A stretch of DNA of 64,000 nt from Symsagittifera roscoffensis (Eukaryota > Xenacoelomorpha > Acoela > Convolutidae): assembly GCF_963678635.1 (NCBI RefSeq), contig NC_087067.1, positions 61,492,594 through 61,556,593 of the forward strand, in the 5' to 3' direction. Shown here in pieces: positions 12,659-22,930 of the stretch. The translations under genes were made by a program, and so were the position numbers. The notes under the pieces are model-generated. The model saw only the letters and a program-made list of their open reading frames with translations, searched no databases and was not told the origin of the DNA. The number at the start of each line of letters is the position of its first letter. Position 1 is the first letter of the stretch.

Positions 12659-13601
12659 AGAAATGAGCGATAAAGAGGCTTGCTTACATTTAACTGCCTG
12701 GACGGGTCATGAAGTGCTGTCAATGGGCCCGAAGCGTTCCATTAGTGAAAAACTTAACGAATCGCATTTTTTGGTGATATCAACATTTTCCTCTCACAAT
12801 TGACAAAAAAAGAATCTGGTGAAACTTTATGTGAAATAGAGTTTGCGGCAAAGACATATGCAGAAAAAGTAAGCAAACTCCAAGAGACAAAGCCGTTTAA
12901 AAAGCGAGGAATTATCTCAAAGATTATGGGATGCTTGCTGTGCCTTTTGATAAGGGGTTTGGTTTTTGCATGATGAGGAAGCAAACGTATGAATCAAAGC
13001 TGGAATCATTGTTGCAATCTGCTCAGTTTTTGAAAATCTGAGAAGGAACTTGCAGAAAATCACTTGCCATAAACAAAAAAGACGAGATAAGTGATCAATT
13101 ATGTTCTAAGATGAGGTCACCAGGTAGGCAACCCGCCGTTGGTACGGTTTAGCTAAGGTAGACAAGGCTGATACACCCCTACGATCAGTACGATCACTCA
13201 CGGGCAGCTCGTATGAGAGTTCTAACAAAACGCTCGCAAAGTTTTTCGACAACATCGAAGGAGCCAATATAGAAACCAATACTAAAGATGCCAGAGAAGC
13301 AATTGAAATAATCCGGATGAAAGCATAATACCTCTTGATGTGAAAAGTTTGTACTCTAATGTTCCCCTGAGGGAAGCAATTGAAATTACCTTAGAGAAGC
13401 TGTACAGCCAGGAGTCTCCTCCTGAAATTCAAGGAGCACCCATGAAAAGGCTTTTGAATATAACGGTCAGCAAAGTGTATTTTAAGTGTAATGGTTCATG
13501 GTATGTGCAAGTTGATGGTCTAGCAATGGGTGCTTCCCTCGCTGTAATTCTGCCAAACCTATGGCTGAAAAAATAAGAGTTTGCTCTAAGACAAGAAATA
13601 C

Positions 13602-13795
13602 CGGTGCGAACAGTGGTACAGCCAATGAGTGACAAAAACGGTTTATGCCTATGTTGCCGCAAGAAAACAATATATAGATCAAAGGGGGTTGAATGCGAGA
13701 GTTGCCGAAACCGGCATCATCTAAAATGCGAAGAAAACTCGATAATGTATGAGCATCAAGTCTTGTACTGTGAAAGCTGCTGTCACACTTAGAAC
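13602..13795 (+). other. PHD-like zinc finger inserted within the PLE RT domain
   Basis: Between RT motif B (about 13550) and motif C (13835) the frame encodes GLCLCCRKK, then VECESCRNRHHLKC, then VLYCESCC. The Cys/His spacing is that of a PHD-type (C4HC3-like) finger. The same finger, in the same place, is readable in the inverted copy at about 19500-19640 (VECESCRN, then YHLKCG, then YCEICC), so it belongs to the element and not to one mutant copy. PHD fingers bind histone H3 tails; a role in chromatin targeting here is inference. The fragment is bounded by stops in this copy. Confidence 0.65.
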
Positions 13796-14371
13796 AAAGA
13801 GAAGGATAATCCACAAGTAAAATTGTTCCTCAGGTATGTTGATGGCATTGTTAGAACAGTTAGAGGGGAGCCGAGTTGTGTTCTCGATACCGCCAATTCT
13901 CTTCATCCAAAACTGCAGTTCACACTAGAGGAAAAAATTTCTGAGGGGAAATTGCAGTTCCTCGGTTTGGCCTGCAGGCTAGGTGTGTAACCTGCGATTG
14001 GTATCAAAAACCAACAAATGATGGGACTTTACTGAACGATAGAAGCTGCGCCCAACTCAGTATAAGCGTATTGTTATCCAACGCACTGTACACAGAGTTT
14101 TTAGTAGTACATCTAACTGGGAGCAAATAGTAAGTTTATGGAAACTGGTAAAGTGCAATGGCTCACAATCAGTACCCTAAAAATTGGTCCGCAAAGGTGG
14201 CGGCAGACGCCCTTTCAAAATCATCGAGATTAAGGGCAAGCCCCTGGATAATGAGAGGAGTTCGTCAATTCAATCAGCAAAGGATGTGCAGCCCCCAAGG
14301 CTGATGATGAAATAAAGAAGTAAACAAAGCCAATTTTTGCAAGCAGGTTGCGAAGTTGAACTAACATTCGA

Positions 14372-14680
14372 GTGGTTTTCACCACAAGAAAACTACAATC
14401 ATGTTCACGATCACTGAAGTCAGCATTTTCTATTGACCTAAAGTCAAGAGTTGTTTACAAACTGTCAAGTAGTGGATGCACCGCCGCCTATGTCTTACAA
14501 ACTGTTCGACATTTGACCGCTAGAATTGAGAAACATAAGAAAGCAGACTCACCGGCATGCCTCCACTTTCAGCAAGTCAGACTTGAGGGAAATAGCGTAA
14601 AAATTACTTGGGAAATCATAGATAGGTCAAACAATAAAACTAAACTGATGTCACTGGAGGCATTATATATCAAGGAATAG
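14372..14680 (+). pseudogene. PLE GIY-YIG endonuclease domain
   Basis: This 102-residue open fragment begins VFTTRKLQSC and continues VVYKLSSSGCTAAYVLQT, RHLTARIEKH and LMSLEALYIKE. That is the typical C-terminal nuclease of Penelope-like elements. The usual YVGQT is YVLQT here, so the Gly is lost, and activity is doubtful even apart from the upstream stops. Downstream in the same frame after a stop is NTRKEFRSKELTLK, the normal C-terminal tail. The 3' noncoding end and a hammerhead-like core follow. Confidence 0.8.
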
Positions 14681-14999
14681 AAACGCGACTTGAACACGCG
14701 CAAGGAGTTTAGGAGCAAGGAGCTAACACTGAAAAGACCAAAATATTTTTGATTTTTTAATTAAAACGTTTATGTTTAAATCGAAATTATGACTCAGAAT
14801 TTTTCATACAAATTGAATAAGTTTGTTCAGTTAAGTTTGTAGGTTAAAAGTATTTTAAAGTAAAAAGTAATATTATAAGTCAACTGTGATTTGCTAATAT
14901 TTTAACATGTTGGTTTAGAACCAAAGTGTATGTGAATTTTTGTAAGTGACATTTGTAAATTGATGTTTTATTGTCATTTAGACTATTTTATTGAGAAAA

Positions 15000-15032
15000 C
15001 CTCGACGATGCACATAGTTGGGAAAACGTTTG
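15000..15032 (+). ncRNA. Hammerhead-ribozyme-like core downstream of PLE unit 5
   Basis: CTCGACGA (15001-15008) resembles CTGANGA with one changed or extra base. A hairpin-like segment (CACATAGTTGGG), GAAA (15022-15025) and the palindrome AAACGTTT (15024-15031) follow. It lies about 320 bases after the end of GIY-YIG, as expected for a ribozyme in the PLE terminal repeat. The altered core suggests that it no longer cleaves. Confidence 0.45.
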
Positions 15033-17430
15033 AAATTCGCTTTGACATAAATCTTTTCACAAAAATGTAATTTGGATGAAAAAGTCATTATGTATTTTGG
15101 CGCGCTTTTGCAATTTGCAATCGTTTGATTGATTTAGATACCATTCTCTTAAAATATTTTTATCATGATTATGATTGTTAATATGATTAATATCGCCGGT
15201 TATATATTTAAGTGCGGGCTTCACTATCTCGCCATGTTAAAGCTCTTTCAACGTATTAATTTTGCATGTTCAACGAAAGAACTTTTTTTCCACGTTCATG
15301 CTAAATCGTATATTACAATATTTAAGAAATTTGTTTTTGAGTTCAATTGATTTTTTAACCGAATTTGAAATTAGCAACGCACATTAAGGATGCTTTCAGG
15401 GTGTCCAGGGGTTAATTTGGCCTTCAATTACGAATGTCTATTTCCTTTTAGTTTACGAGTTACAACAATTTTTGTGATTTTTTACAAAATATTTTACAAG
15501 ACTTGATTCTCCCAACCCTGGATTTGGGTGCTGTCACAATACTCTCGAAGATTGCTAATCTTGTCTCCAAATATGTCTGCTCAAATCTTTGTAGTATTTG
15601 AGCTATGACTTGTTTTATGGTTTTTTTGAGCTGTTTTAGAAAACTTAGATTTAAAAAAAATCAAAACAATGGATATTCCTAACCTTGTAGTTGCGTACTC
15701 TGGTGAAAGTACTCTCTGGATCTCAGTTTTTCCAAATTGCAGTGCTTGCGTTCGAATGCGACTTATCAAATGCTCTTTGTTTCCGAGATGTTTTTTTGTT
15801 GTCTTTTCTTTTGAAACTCCAATACTATTAATAGGAATTGCGAGAGTACTCTCAGGAATTTCAAATCTTGCGTTCAGATATTGCGACTGCTCAATTGCTA
15901 TTATTTTGCGAGATGGAACGTTTCTTAAATCGTTTTACATTTTTTCAACAAACTTGGTTTAAGGATGGAGATATTATTTCCAATATAAGCGTTTTTCATG
16001 CGTTGTTAAAAATTCGAAGCATCGCAGGTGCTTTACACGCTAGTTTTTATGATTTTTTTGGTTATTATGGATTCCGCAAAGGGAAGCATTACTCCCAAAG
16101 ATACAGGTAGAGATCAGATAAGAGATTTCTCTGTCCACAAAAATTGCACCTGCAGAGGAAAGTCCAGTTGTAGGAAGTACAAGTATTGTAATTGTTCAGG
16201 GAAAAGGTAACATCAAATTTAGAAGTTTTCTTTTGAGGCTAAGGAGTTCTCAAAAATTCATTTTCCGCCAGATAAGGTTCGTACGATAGTAGGTGCGGTA
16301 CCAGTAATTGTTCCGCCAAATCTAGTATCTGTAACATTCGCCCGGAAGTACATACCGATAGAAACCAAAGCTAGCTTGTGAAACGACTGGCTAGCGTCTT
16401 AACACATCTTCACATGCTTTTAACCTTCTCTACCAAAGCCAGTTCTTTGTGTTGTTCCTCAACATCGTGTCGAAATTGTCAATACTCTTTTGGGTTATCC
16501 GTCAGCTCGCTTAAATTAACTTAGTTATATGCAAATATAGTGAGTTCATGGCTGGGTCTCAGTGTCCCCAGGGCACGAGGTCACTGCTAAAAACAGGGCT
16601 CCTACTTGTTATCATATTACTATCGTTTTTGTTCAGTAGGAAAATATCATTAAATCCATCGGAGATGGATCAATTCTTCCCTCAAATCCTAGCTTCTTAT
16701 TATCTGAAAACGAATATAAATGTTATTTGATTGAATTCAGGGTATATCCGGAAGCTAAAAAATTGTTAAAAATACAGCTTCAATTTCTTTCCGATACACT
16801 TCCGGATTCTCGAATTCGGAAGAAGAGCGGTCTTGTCGTCCTTTTAGAAGGGTAGTAAACTCCTTCCGTTACCCATCCGAATTCTCGCTAATTGCTCGGT
16901 ATCGAGTGTACCGTTACAATGGTTACAGTTCGGAATGTTCTTCCGTAAAGGTCGTCAACTATAATTCTGTCGTTCGCTTTAATTCCACGTACGTCCTGCT
17001 TGTTTTCAGTGTTCGCAAAAAAAAAATGTTACGTGTCTTGCACACCCAAATCGAAGTTTTAAAAATTGTTTGCTCACTCCAAATTGACCTCTCCCAATTC
17101 GTTAATTTGAACGGTTAACACGGTTAATTTGCTACAACTGCCAAATTTCCCACTCGGCTGCTATCAATAAAATTTCGTTGTCGTCATGCGTTTTGACCGC
17201 AAATCTGGTCGAATGTCACAATCTCTAAGCGGGTAATAGAAAAGGACCAGTACGGCTAGAATCGTGAAAAATGGACAAAGCCATGTATATCTCAATCGTG
17301 TTTTCCTGCCAAGCCGCTAGATAGTGTTAAGAAGTCCTTCAAAACCTGAAAATGGGGCACTGGTAGAACAAATGTCCTATGTAATTTTTATGATCGATGA
17401 TCATTTTTGTAAAATTTAATTGTTTCAAAG
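15033..17430. other. AT-rich intervening sequence, no supported gene
   Basis: I find no motif that I can assign. A small open frame ending at 16210 has a Cys-rich tail (CTCRGKSSCRKYKYCNC) of the kind seen at the ends of some transposase proteins, but it is only 60 residues long and isolated. Other openings (15669-15962, 16548-16730, 16906-17118) are hydrophobic or composition-driven. Confidence 0.4.
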
Positions 17431-17460
17431 CCTGATGAAGTACAAATGTGCAAAAACTTT
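17431..17460 (+). ncRNA. Decayed hammerhead-ribozyme-like core
   Basis: CTGATGA (17432-17438) is intact. It is followed by a possible hairpin (GTACA AA TGTGC) and AAAAACTTT where the core should have GAAA. The G is lost, so it should be inactive. The flanks resemble those of the core at 20154-20187. Confidence 0.35.
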
Positions 17461-17679
17461 CGTAATTTACTTTGCGCGCAGAGCAGAAATTGTGCAAAAA
17501 AGTGAAAAATTTTTATTTTCAATTTTAATTTCAATTTATGGTTTCCAGCAGAAAGTTAAAGTTACCTAAGATCTATTTTTTCTCAGATTGAGCCAAAAAG
17601 TTTTTCTCCCTATTGAAAAAGGGTCAATCATAATTATATTATGACACTTTTGAAGGCATTACAAGCAACGAACATTTGA

Positions 17680-17850
17680 AAGAGAATGTAGCAACAGCTG
17701 ATCGATAGAAACGCAAAATCACCTATATGATCAGTACTCATTGAACTTGAACATAATAGATTTGAGACGAATTAATCGAAAAAGAGTACATCAATAGCTG
17801 ATCGATAGAGGCGACAAAATGCCTAAAAGATCAGAAAGACAACTGAACTG
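17680..17850 (+). repeat. Two-copy tandem repeat of about 100 bp
   Basis: AGCTGATCGATAGAAACGCAAAATCACCTATATGATCAG in two diverged versions begins near 17696 and again near 17796, with similar flanks (GAGAATGTAGCAAC and GAGTACATCAAT). It is followed by a short ACTGA microsatellite at about 17843. Confidence 0.6.
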
Positions 17851-18172
17851 AACTGAACTGATGTTTTTTTGTAATTCGAGTAGCTTTCAAACAAGTCGTT
17901 CTGTTATAATGTTTACTTTTGTTCATTTGGTAATTTTTAACAGTAACAGTAGTATTAAAAGGTTTAGAGAAAGTTCTCAAGAGTTCGCACCCAGATTCAA
18001 GTTCATTGGTTTTGTTTTATCTTGTTTTTGATGTTACAGTTTGCACATCTGCATTTTTTTCTCCATATGCATTTGTTTTCCTCGGAACAGTGTCTAAAAC
18101 AAAAGTGACAGTAGATTTTCTGCAAGGTATATTTGTTAAGTTTGAAGAAATTTTAGTTAAGAAGTAAAGTTT

Positions 18173-18203
18173 AAACGTTTTCACAACTATGTGCATTGTC
18201 AGG
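18173..18203 (-). ncRNA. Hammerhead-ribozyme-like core of the inverted PLE copy
   Basis: On the minus strand this reads CCTGACAATGCACATAG, then TTGTG, then AAAACGTTT. The invariant G of CTGANGA is A here, so activity is unlikely. It lies about 370 bases downstream of the minus-strand GIY-YIG remnant, the same arrangement as at 14.7-15.03 kb. Confidence 0.45.
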
Positions 18204-18578
18204 TTTTGTACAATAAACTAATCTAAATGACGATAAAACATCAATTCCTCAATTTTTTTTTACAATAATTCGCATACATTTTGGTTCTAAACCATCATGT
18301 TTAAAAATTAGCAATCAAAATTGACCTCTAAATTACTATTACTATTTAAAAAATTCTATTTTCTAAAATTAATTAAACAATTTTAATTTAATTTGTCTGA
18401 AAGTTTTGAGTCATAATTTCGTTTTAGATATGTACGTTTTAAATAAAAAATCAAAAACTTTTTCGAACTACCTGCTCCTAAACTCATAGCGCGTAACCAA
18501 GCCCGGTTTCTCTGTCCTGATATGTATTGCCTCTTGTGTTAACATATTTTTTTGGCTGTTTGACCTATCTATAACTTC

Positions 18579-19010
18579 TCAACTTATATCTGCGCTATTT
18601 CCCTCAAGTTGGCATTGCTGGAGGTGGAGGCCTACCGGTGAGTCTGCTTTCTTATGTTTCTCAATTCTAGTGGTCAAATGTCGATTAGTCTGTCCGACAT
18701 AGGTAGAAATGCATCTACTACCTGACAGTTTATCAACCACTCTTGACTTGAGGTGATTAGAAAATGCTGACTTCAGTGATGGTAAATCTGAGTCTAGTTT
18801 TCTTGTGGTGAAAACCACTTGAACGTTAGTTGCTTTTTGAAACCTTTTAGCAAAATATTGCTTATGGTTACCTCTATATTGCACCATCAGCATTGAGGGC
18901 TCCACATTCTTTGGTGATTGAGTTGACAAACACCTCTCACTATCCAGCGGCTTGCCCTTACCCTCGATTTTTTGCACAAGGCGTCTGAAGCCTCCTTTGC
19001 GGATCAGCAT
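18579..19010 (-). pseudogene. GIY-YIG domain of the inverted PLE copy
   Basis: This 143-residue open frame carries a linker (PSMLMVQYRGNHKQYFAKRF), VVFTTRKLDSDLPSLKSAF, a decayed Cys-rich start (KLSGSRC), and STYVGQTNRHLTTRIEKHK. YVGQT, the family's equivalent of YIG, is intact. The frame stops before the conserved LEAL end. It is the longest continuous PLE reading frame in the window. Confidence 0.75.
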
Positions 19011-19105
19011 TCAGGTTACTGATTTGTCAGCCTTGGGTGGGATGCTGACAAATCAGTAACCTGAAAACTGATCCGCAAAGGAGGCTTCAGACGCCTTGTG
19101 CAAAA
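18970..19105. repeat. Long hairpin with 62-bp arms and a 12-bp loop
   Basis: 18970-19031 is the reverse complement of 19044-19105 with about three mismatches. The arm sequence is PLE linker coding sequence, so a piece of the element was duplicated in inverted orientation next to itself. This would form a near-perfect stem in single-stranded DNA or RNA. Four copies of GTTTGCCTT follow at about 19117-19160. Confidence 0.9.
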
Positions 19106-19865
19106 CATCCAATTTGTTTGCCTTTTTTGTTTGCCTTAAGTTCGCCTTGTTTGCCTTATCCAATTGCTCCGAACCAGATGTACTCTTAAAAACCCTGTGT
19201 ACAGTACCTTGGATAACACTACGCTTATACTGAATTGGGGCGCAGCTTCTATAGTTCAGTATAGTCCCTGTATCTGTTGGTTTTTGATACCAATTGCAAG
19301 TTACACCCCTAATCTGCGATAAAAATATATTTATTTCCAGAAACGGCTAATTCCCCTCCGAGTCAGTTTCCTCTAGAGTGAACAGCAGATTTGGATGAAG
19401 AGAATTGGCGGCATCGAGAAGACAATTCGGCTCCCCTCTGGATCTTCTAACAAAATCATCACATATCTGAGGAACAGTTTAACCTGGGGAGTATCCTTCT
19501 CCTTGCTCTTAGCGCGGCAGCAGATTTCACAGTATCAGACTATCGCGGTTATTGATGCGTATACGTCATCGGATATTTTTCCGCATTTTAGATGATACTA
19601 GTTTCGGCAACTCTCGCATTCAACCCCCTTAATTTTTATGTGACTTTCCTGCTGCAACATGGGCACAAACCGTTTGTGTCACTGATTTGCTGTATCTCCG
19701 TTACCACCGGTATTTCTTGTCTTAGAGCAAACTCGAACTCTTTCAGCCAAAAGTTTGCCAGAATTACAGCGAGGGACGCGCCCATTGCTAGACCATCAAC
19801 TTGCACATACCACGAATTATTACACTTGAAATATACTTTGCTAACCGCTATGTTCAAAAGCCTTA

Positions 19866-20212
19866 ATAGCTATATTCAAAAGACTATAAATAACACTAAA
19901 ATTATAGTCTTTAAATAACATGGCTAAAAGTTAAAAAACTGGCATGTCAGAATCAAAAATTTTATAACCATGAAAGAACAAAAAAAAAGTCTCCGAAGTT
20001 TACAGGAAAATGTTATTCATGATTACGTAATTATATTATGTAATAACATTTGTTCAAATTTGATTGGTTAAAAAATTTTGGAGCCCTTTTTAGACATGTT
20101 TCTCTTTTTTCAGATCTTTGATCGTTTTGTAAATATTGTTAAAAAAATTTAATCCTGATGATGCACAAAATGTGCGAAAAAGTTTGAATTAATAACATTT
20201 TAAATTTCTTAC
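19866..20212 (+). mobile_element. 347-bp insertion with 9-bp target duplication and hammerhead-like core
   Basis: The inverted PLE copy is interrupted by 347 bp flanked by AAAGCCTTA at 19857-19865 and 20213-20221, sequence present once in the uninterrupted array unit 5. The insert has no coding capacity. Near its left end is a hairpin (AAAGACTATAA with TTATAGTCTTT), and near its right end the best hairpin-containing hammerhead-like core of the window. Small noncoding hammerhead-bearing elements derived from PLEs (retrozymes) are known in animals; calling this one of them, or simply a PLE 3' fragment, is inference. Confidence 0.6.
20154..20187 (+). ncRNA. Hammerhead-ribozyme-like core inside the 347-bp insertion
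   Basis: CTGATGA (20155-20161) is intact, followed by a 5-bp hairpin (GCACA AAA TGTGC, 20163-20175) and an intact GAAA (20176-20179), then AAGTTTGAA. All invariant core bases I can check are present. One unpaired T between core and hairpin, and a weak AT-rich helix I, lower confidence that it cleaves. Confidence 0.5.
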
Positions 20213-20560
20213 AAAGCCTTATCATTGTTGCTCCTTGAATTTCAGGAGGAGACTCCTGGCTGTACAGCTTCTCTAAGGCAATTTCATTTGCTTACTTCAG
20301 GGGAACATTATGTACAAACTTTTCACATCAAGAGATATTATAGCTTCATCCGGATCTAGAGCAATGTTTTCAGTTGTTTCTCTGGCATCGTTAGTATTGG
20401 TTTATATATTGGCTCCATAGATGTCAAAAGATTTTGCAAGCATTTTGTTAAGATTCTCATACGAGCTGCCTGGAAGTGATAGTACTGGTGGTAGGGGTGT
20501 CTCAGCCTTGTGTACCTTTGCTAAATCGTACAAACGGGCGGGTTGCCCCGTTTGTTATGT

Positions 20561-21081
20561 TCGTTGTCTGTTGGCTATGTTCTCTTGAAGATGTTAAATA
20601 TATTTGAAAATTTTTGAAATGGGTAATGAATCAGTTTTCTGTGCCGTCATTTGATTCAAGTTTTTTAGAACGTCTTGAGCAACAATTTATGCTAATATGC
20701 CTGGATTTAATTCCGAAGTATCTATCCCATTTTTGAAAGTTTTGCTCAGATTAAGAAAAAAACGAAATCCAATCAATTGAAAAAGAATCACAAGTCCCAA
20801 CACTGAACGACAGCTCAGCCTTTGAGGCAGCTTGGGCGGAATCCAAAAGCAATGAAATATCCTATCGAAACTCAACGGAGGGCAGTGAATTGGCTGTAAA
20901 TAAGCTTCTCACCGACCCATTTCAGTTTTGGTCACCGTTTACTGCGAATCATGAGGCCGAGAATCTCGAAGATAAAGAAGAAAGAGTGAAACAAGTTGTT
21001 CGTTTGCGATCGATCTGGACAACGGCTTCAATTAGAGCAGAAAATGGTTGGTACATTCTCCTAAGTTTTATAAATACCTAA
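20561..21081 (+). other. Upstream part of the interrupted PHD-RT gene region
   Basis: The stretch is partly open on the plus strand (20890-21081, LLTDPFQFWSPF..VVRLRSIWTT) and directly precedes the PHD finger. It may be the N-terminal part of the RT protein below, but I recognise no motif. A frame break separates it from the finger. Confidence 0.35.
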
Positions 21082-21084
21082 TAT

Positions 21085-22028
21085 AGATGTGATTGTTGTT
21101 CTAGTTGGTATCATATCAGTTGTGTAAATATTTCTCTTAGCGACTCTAAGAAAACCCAATGGTTTCAGTGTCCTTCATGCGTTGATGTAAAATCTGTTAA
21201 TATAGAGATGTTAATAATCTGTTAAGGATTTAGTGCTAGATAATTATGTTAATACAGCCATCTCAAATGTCCGAGTACTCAAGAGAGTACCAAAAGACTC
21301 GCGTGTTCCCTTGGCAGAAAGTCTGTCGGACAAATTAAATGACATCGTCTACAATGTAGAAGATGTTACAAAATGTCTAACTTGTTTAACGTCGTTCGTG
21401 TTTTTTTTTGGAGCAACCGAAAAAAAGTGGACGCAAACAGACCACAAGCATGAGTTCTTTGATAAATAAAAAAAATTCGAGCAAATGACGTGTCACTTCC
21501 AAAACCCCAACCCCAAGTTTCAAGCCCGCCTCTGAGTGACCTCGAGCAGAGAAAATAGCTAATAAGTAGTAAGTTCGATGAAGGAAATGTAAAGGGAGGT
21601 ATAAGGCTTGCTGCTTCGGATGACAAAATTTCTCCTTTTTCAACTGATAACTATCAAAAATGTTGCCTAAGCACCCTCAGCGAGTCAAATTTGCAGCTCC
21701 AATTCCCGAAAATTTGCATAGTTTTTTCGTAACCGATTTTGATCTATACAAAACGATAATGTCCTTTCCGAACGGATCAGCAGCAGGTCCTGATAAAATA
21801 GTTCCTCAAATTTTTAAAGATCTTGTTAGTAAGTCGAATGGCAGTGCAGGACTTAATTTTCTGAAACCGCTTACTAAGCTGATAAACCTCATTGGAGATG
21901 ACAAAATACCCGAACCCCTAAGACCTTTCTTTTTTGGCGCAAAGCTTATCGCCCTCAAAAAGATAGACGAAGGGTTGAGACCGATAGCCATAGGCAACAC
22001 GCTGAGACGCATCGCGTCTAAATGCGCT
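21085..22028 (+). pseudogene. Reverse transcriptase gene with N-terminal PHD finger, 5' part (split by the giant LTR element)
   Basis: This is the first half of a protein of the PHD-finger plus RT family that is widespread in invertebrate genomes and lacks an obvious N-terminal endonuclease. CDCCSSWYHISCVN and WFQCPSC (21088-21190) form the second half of a PHD finger. SNVRVLKRVPKDSR (21263-21310) and GGIRLAASDD (about 21595-21625) are the pre-RT segments. FPNGSAAGPDKIVPQIF (21765-21815) and GLRPIAIGNTLRRIASKCA (21975-22028) are RT motifs 1-2. There is a stop at 21467 and a frame change near 21660. Reading resumes in frame at 45881. Confidence 0.75.
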
Positions 22029-22919
22029 TGTAAAATTCGTCTACTTCGGTCACATATGAGGCTTAAGAAAAATAGGCCCTATAACCATTGGCTCAAGAGT
22101 CAGGGACACTATCTCTTGTGTTTTTCTACCTCAAAACGGTCGCAGCCAATTCGGTTCACTTGCGACATGAGACTACGACCCGTTACAGCTTAAAGGCCAC
22201 TACCAAAATATCCCCCAATCTAGAAATAAGAACGTCCCGTACTTAAGTCTCAAAATACCCAAAATACACGAACGCCGTTAAAAACCGGGTCGGAACAATG
22301 CGTTAAGTTACTTTTTATTAGACAGTAGAACTTTGATCCATTTCAGATGGATCAACCTAAAACTCGCCTTATCTTAACATAACAATCATAAAACACACTC
22401 AAAAAAACTAAATTTGGAACAAATATGTCGACACATTTGAGAATCGGGAGTAATTAAATTGATGAGCAACTCGAGAAATAAATACAATAACTTGAGAAGT
22501 TCAATACTAATCAGTTTTAATAAAGGAAATAAGTTTTGACTCTAGAATTGCAGTTTTAGTCTGAACCATTGGGACATTCCAGCTGTCCACCTTTCCACTG
22601 AAGGTTCACTCTGGCTCAGTTCGAATAATTGTACTCTTCTCTCGCGATTATCTCGTCTCCTATTTCAGGATAAGACGGCTCTACTCGTGTCTTATTTTGT
22701 ATCTGGAAATTGCGAATAGCAATTTTCCGCTGTTTTCTTAAGTACTTTCCCGCAATTGTAAATTTGGTCGTTCTGATTTTAATTTCTTATTTTCAGTTGA
22801 TGCGAGAAAATTGAGCATGACAGGCTCAATTCGAAATTTTGAAAAATAAAATTTCACTCCCAAAACCATTTATCTCGTGTTCCTCAAGGTCAAACTTCCA
22901 AATATGACCGACTGGCACA
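22029..22919 (-). repeat. 3' LTR of the giant element (left copy)
   Basis: The 891 bases match 44990-45880 throughout with scattered substitutions, clustered at 22690-22760 and 22840-22860. On the minus strand it begins TGTGCCAGTC and ends TTTTACA, so the TG...CA ends are intact. No coding region was seen. The LTR carries several CTTAAG/AATAAA-rich stretches but no regulatory element that I can name. Confidence 0.9.
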
Positions 22920-22930
22920 TACTCCCCGGA
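22920..22930 (-). other. Polypurine tract of the giant element
   Basis: Immediately upstream of the 3' LTR on the minus strand is CCGGGGAGTA, directly followed by the LTR's TGTGCC. A purine-rich tract here primes plus-strand DNA synthesis in LTR elements and confirms the minus orientation. It is short, so the call is moderate. Confidence 0.55.

Larger units (their letters stand above)
11511..14760 (+). pseudogene. PLE array unit 5, with RT, internal PHD-like finger and GIY-YIG
   Basis: This is the only array member that continues through the 3' half of a Penelope-like element. In order it shows the N-terminal region (11554-12000), RT motif A region (SLYSNVPLREAIEI, 13340-13390), motif B (WYVQVDGLAMGASLAVIL, about 13498-13550), a Cys/His-rich PHD-like finger (13641-13790), motif C decayed to YVDG (13835-13846; functional YVDD), a VHRVF..TSNWEQ linker near 14095, and GIY-YIG (14372-14680). 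Stops and frameshifts separate these blocks. In the family the RT copies RNA at a nick made by GIY-YIG. Divergence from units 1-4 is substantial, so this copy may be an independent older insertion. Confidence 0.75.
18480..20560 (-). pseudogene. Inverted Penelope-like element copy
   Basis: Read leftward, this has the pre-RT segment (20340-20560, including a gap-free equivalent of DARETTENIAL), the RT palm start (20250-20340), motif B with WYVQVDGLAMGASLAVILAN (19636-19857), the PHD-like finger (about 19500-19640, with stops), a decayed motif C at about 19440, and GIY-YIG (18579-19010). A 347-bp insertion splits the RT and an inverted duplication splits the linker. Motif B and YVGQT of GIY-YIG are better preserved than in the array. 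It faces the array, so 13.3-14.7 and 18.5-20.5 kb form a long interrupted inverted repeat. Confidence 0.75.

Noticed and set aside
16028-16210. Small Cys-rich ORF as a transposase tail
   Set aside because: The Cys-rich stretch is suggestive, but no upstream transposase domain could be found in any frame.
1-20600. Terminon-like giant PLE unit (as in rotifers)
   Set aside because: No telomeric repeats and no extra ORFs accompany the PLE copies. The array looks like tandem duplication of a truncated element.
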